Shown here: positions 5,936 to 6,512 of the stretch, piece after piece
Layout: every line of letters starts with the position of its first letter
Position numbering within the stretch: the stretch's first letter is position 1
NCBI GenBank assembly: GCA_028819675.1
Contig: JAPPKT010000237.1
Location: forward strand, 1-6,512
DNA: 6,512 nt
Reading direction: 5' to 3'
From: Caldilineaceae bacterium
Lineage (GTDB): Bacteria > Chloroflexota > Anaerolineae > Caldilineales > Caldilineaceae
Made by a program: the position numbers and the translations under genes
Notes under the pieces: generated by a model
What the model was told of the DNA's origin: nothing
Database searches by the model: none
Seen by the model: the letters and a program-made list of their open reading frames with translations, nothing else

Positions 5936-6478
5936 GCAGTATGGTTCGAAAGCCTCGATACGAGTTTCAACCTTACGTTTCCAGGGACAAGGCACGGGGG
6001 ATTCTATGGCGGACGCCGAATTAAACGTGAACGACGCGGAAACATAGCAATTCAGGACGCTGCAGGAAATTGAACTGAAGTCGCGGGAGAATCTGTACGC
6101 CGTCTGCGGTGTATAAGGAAGAGAAAGGCCATCGGGACTTCACCTTTGCTCTCATTCAGCAGGTGGGGGAAGATCATTCAACTGACAGAATGAACCGAGC
6201 ATTGCCAGAACTTGCAAAAGTAGAGCCGCAACACGCACTAATCTGTGAAGGACTTGGGAGGGCCTGATGGTATCACAGACTTGGTGGTAGGCACAAGAGA
6301 TTGCAGGTGTTGGGGGAGCATCCCAGTTTTGGGGCGGGAAAGGGCGGGCACAAGTCCGGCACCTGCGGCGATTTGGCGTGGCTAGCGGGACGTGGTCTGG
6401 CTGGACACCTTCAAACAGGCACCTGTCTCCAATATCGACACCAGGTTCGACGAGGCGTGTTGTAGGAGAGGGGGCGTT
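5936..6478. other. Gene-free region upstream of the operon, presumed promoter region
   Basis: No credible gene is visible on either strand; the short open frames near 5940-6070 are shadows running out of the binding-protein gene. The operon promoter should lie here, reading leftward. The best hexamers I can find are TTTAAT (6025-6020) as a -10, with TTGCTA (6050-6045) as a -35, but the 19-base spacing is long and the match weak, so no promoter is called. A possible degraded copy of the hairpin repeat at 300-320 occurs at 6343-6363. No operator or riboswitch was recognised. Confidence 0.5.
6343..6363. repeat. Possible degenerate copy of the 300-320 hairpin repeat
   Basis: The 21 bases match 301-321 at 17 positions, including a GGCACAAG-type core (GGGCACAAG against AGGCACAAG). 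The substitutions break much of the stem. It may be a decayed member of the same dispersed family, or a chance match in GC-rich DNA. Confidence 0.3.
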
Positions 6479-6512
6479 GGGGGGGGGGGGGCCCCCCCCC
6501 CACGGGGGGGGG
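6479..6512. other. G/C homopolymer block, probable contig-end artefact
   Basis: The window ends in thirteen Gs, ten Cs, AC and nine Gs. Adjacent long G and C runs that can fold on themselves, placed exactly at the end, are typical of poly-G read errors or assembly artefacts at a contig terminus. It should not be read as biological sequence without checking. Confidence 0.75.

Overview
The window holds three convincing protein genes, all on the minus strand, separated by long gene-free stretches rich in repeats and hairpins. Nothing proves the host. The first gene encodes a solute-binding protein whose N-terminus combines a twin-arginine signal (SRRKFLQLS), an AAAC lipobox and a Pro/Glu/Gln-rich linker. 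With the Cys-type sulfatase, the xylose-isomerase-like TIM-barrel protein, the moderately GC-rich sequence and the hairpin-rich intergenic DNA, this resembles uncultured Chloroflexota (Caldilineaceae-like Anaerolineae, often sponge-associated or marine); Poribacteria-like lineages are an alternative. This assignment is inference from style, not from a marker gene.

Layout in the direction of transcription (right to left): 6479-6512 is a G/C homopolymer block that looks like a contig-end artefact. 5925-6478 is gene-free and should contain the promoter of the main operon. 5924-3852 encodes a 690-residue family 5 ABC-transporter substrate-binding lipoprotein. It overlaps by 4 bases (ATGA) with a 489-residue iduronate-2-sulfatase-like sulfatase (3855-2386) that has no visible signal peptide. 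A 715-base intergenic stretch (1671-2385) follows. It contains a nine-copy heptanucleotide array, a short segment with imperfect terminal inverted repeats that appears to interrupt that array, and a run of GC-rich hairpins. 1670-741 encodes a 309-residue sugar phosphate isomerase/epimerase-like protein with its own ribosome binding site. 1-740 has no credible gene but holds one perfect hairpin repeat.

How the genes may work together (inference): the lipoprotein would capture a solute outside the membrane, a permease and ATPase encoded elsewhere would import it, the cytoplasmic sulfatase would remove sulfate, and the isomerase could process the sugar released. The translational coupling of binding protein and sulfatase is the firmest part of this. 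The isomerase is separated by repeat DNA and may be independent. No wholly new system is evident. The most unusual structure is the interrupted heptamer array at 2009-2250.
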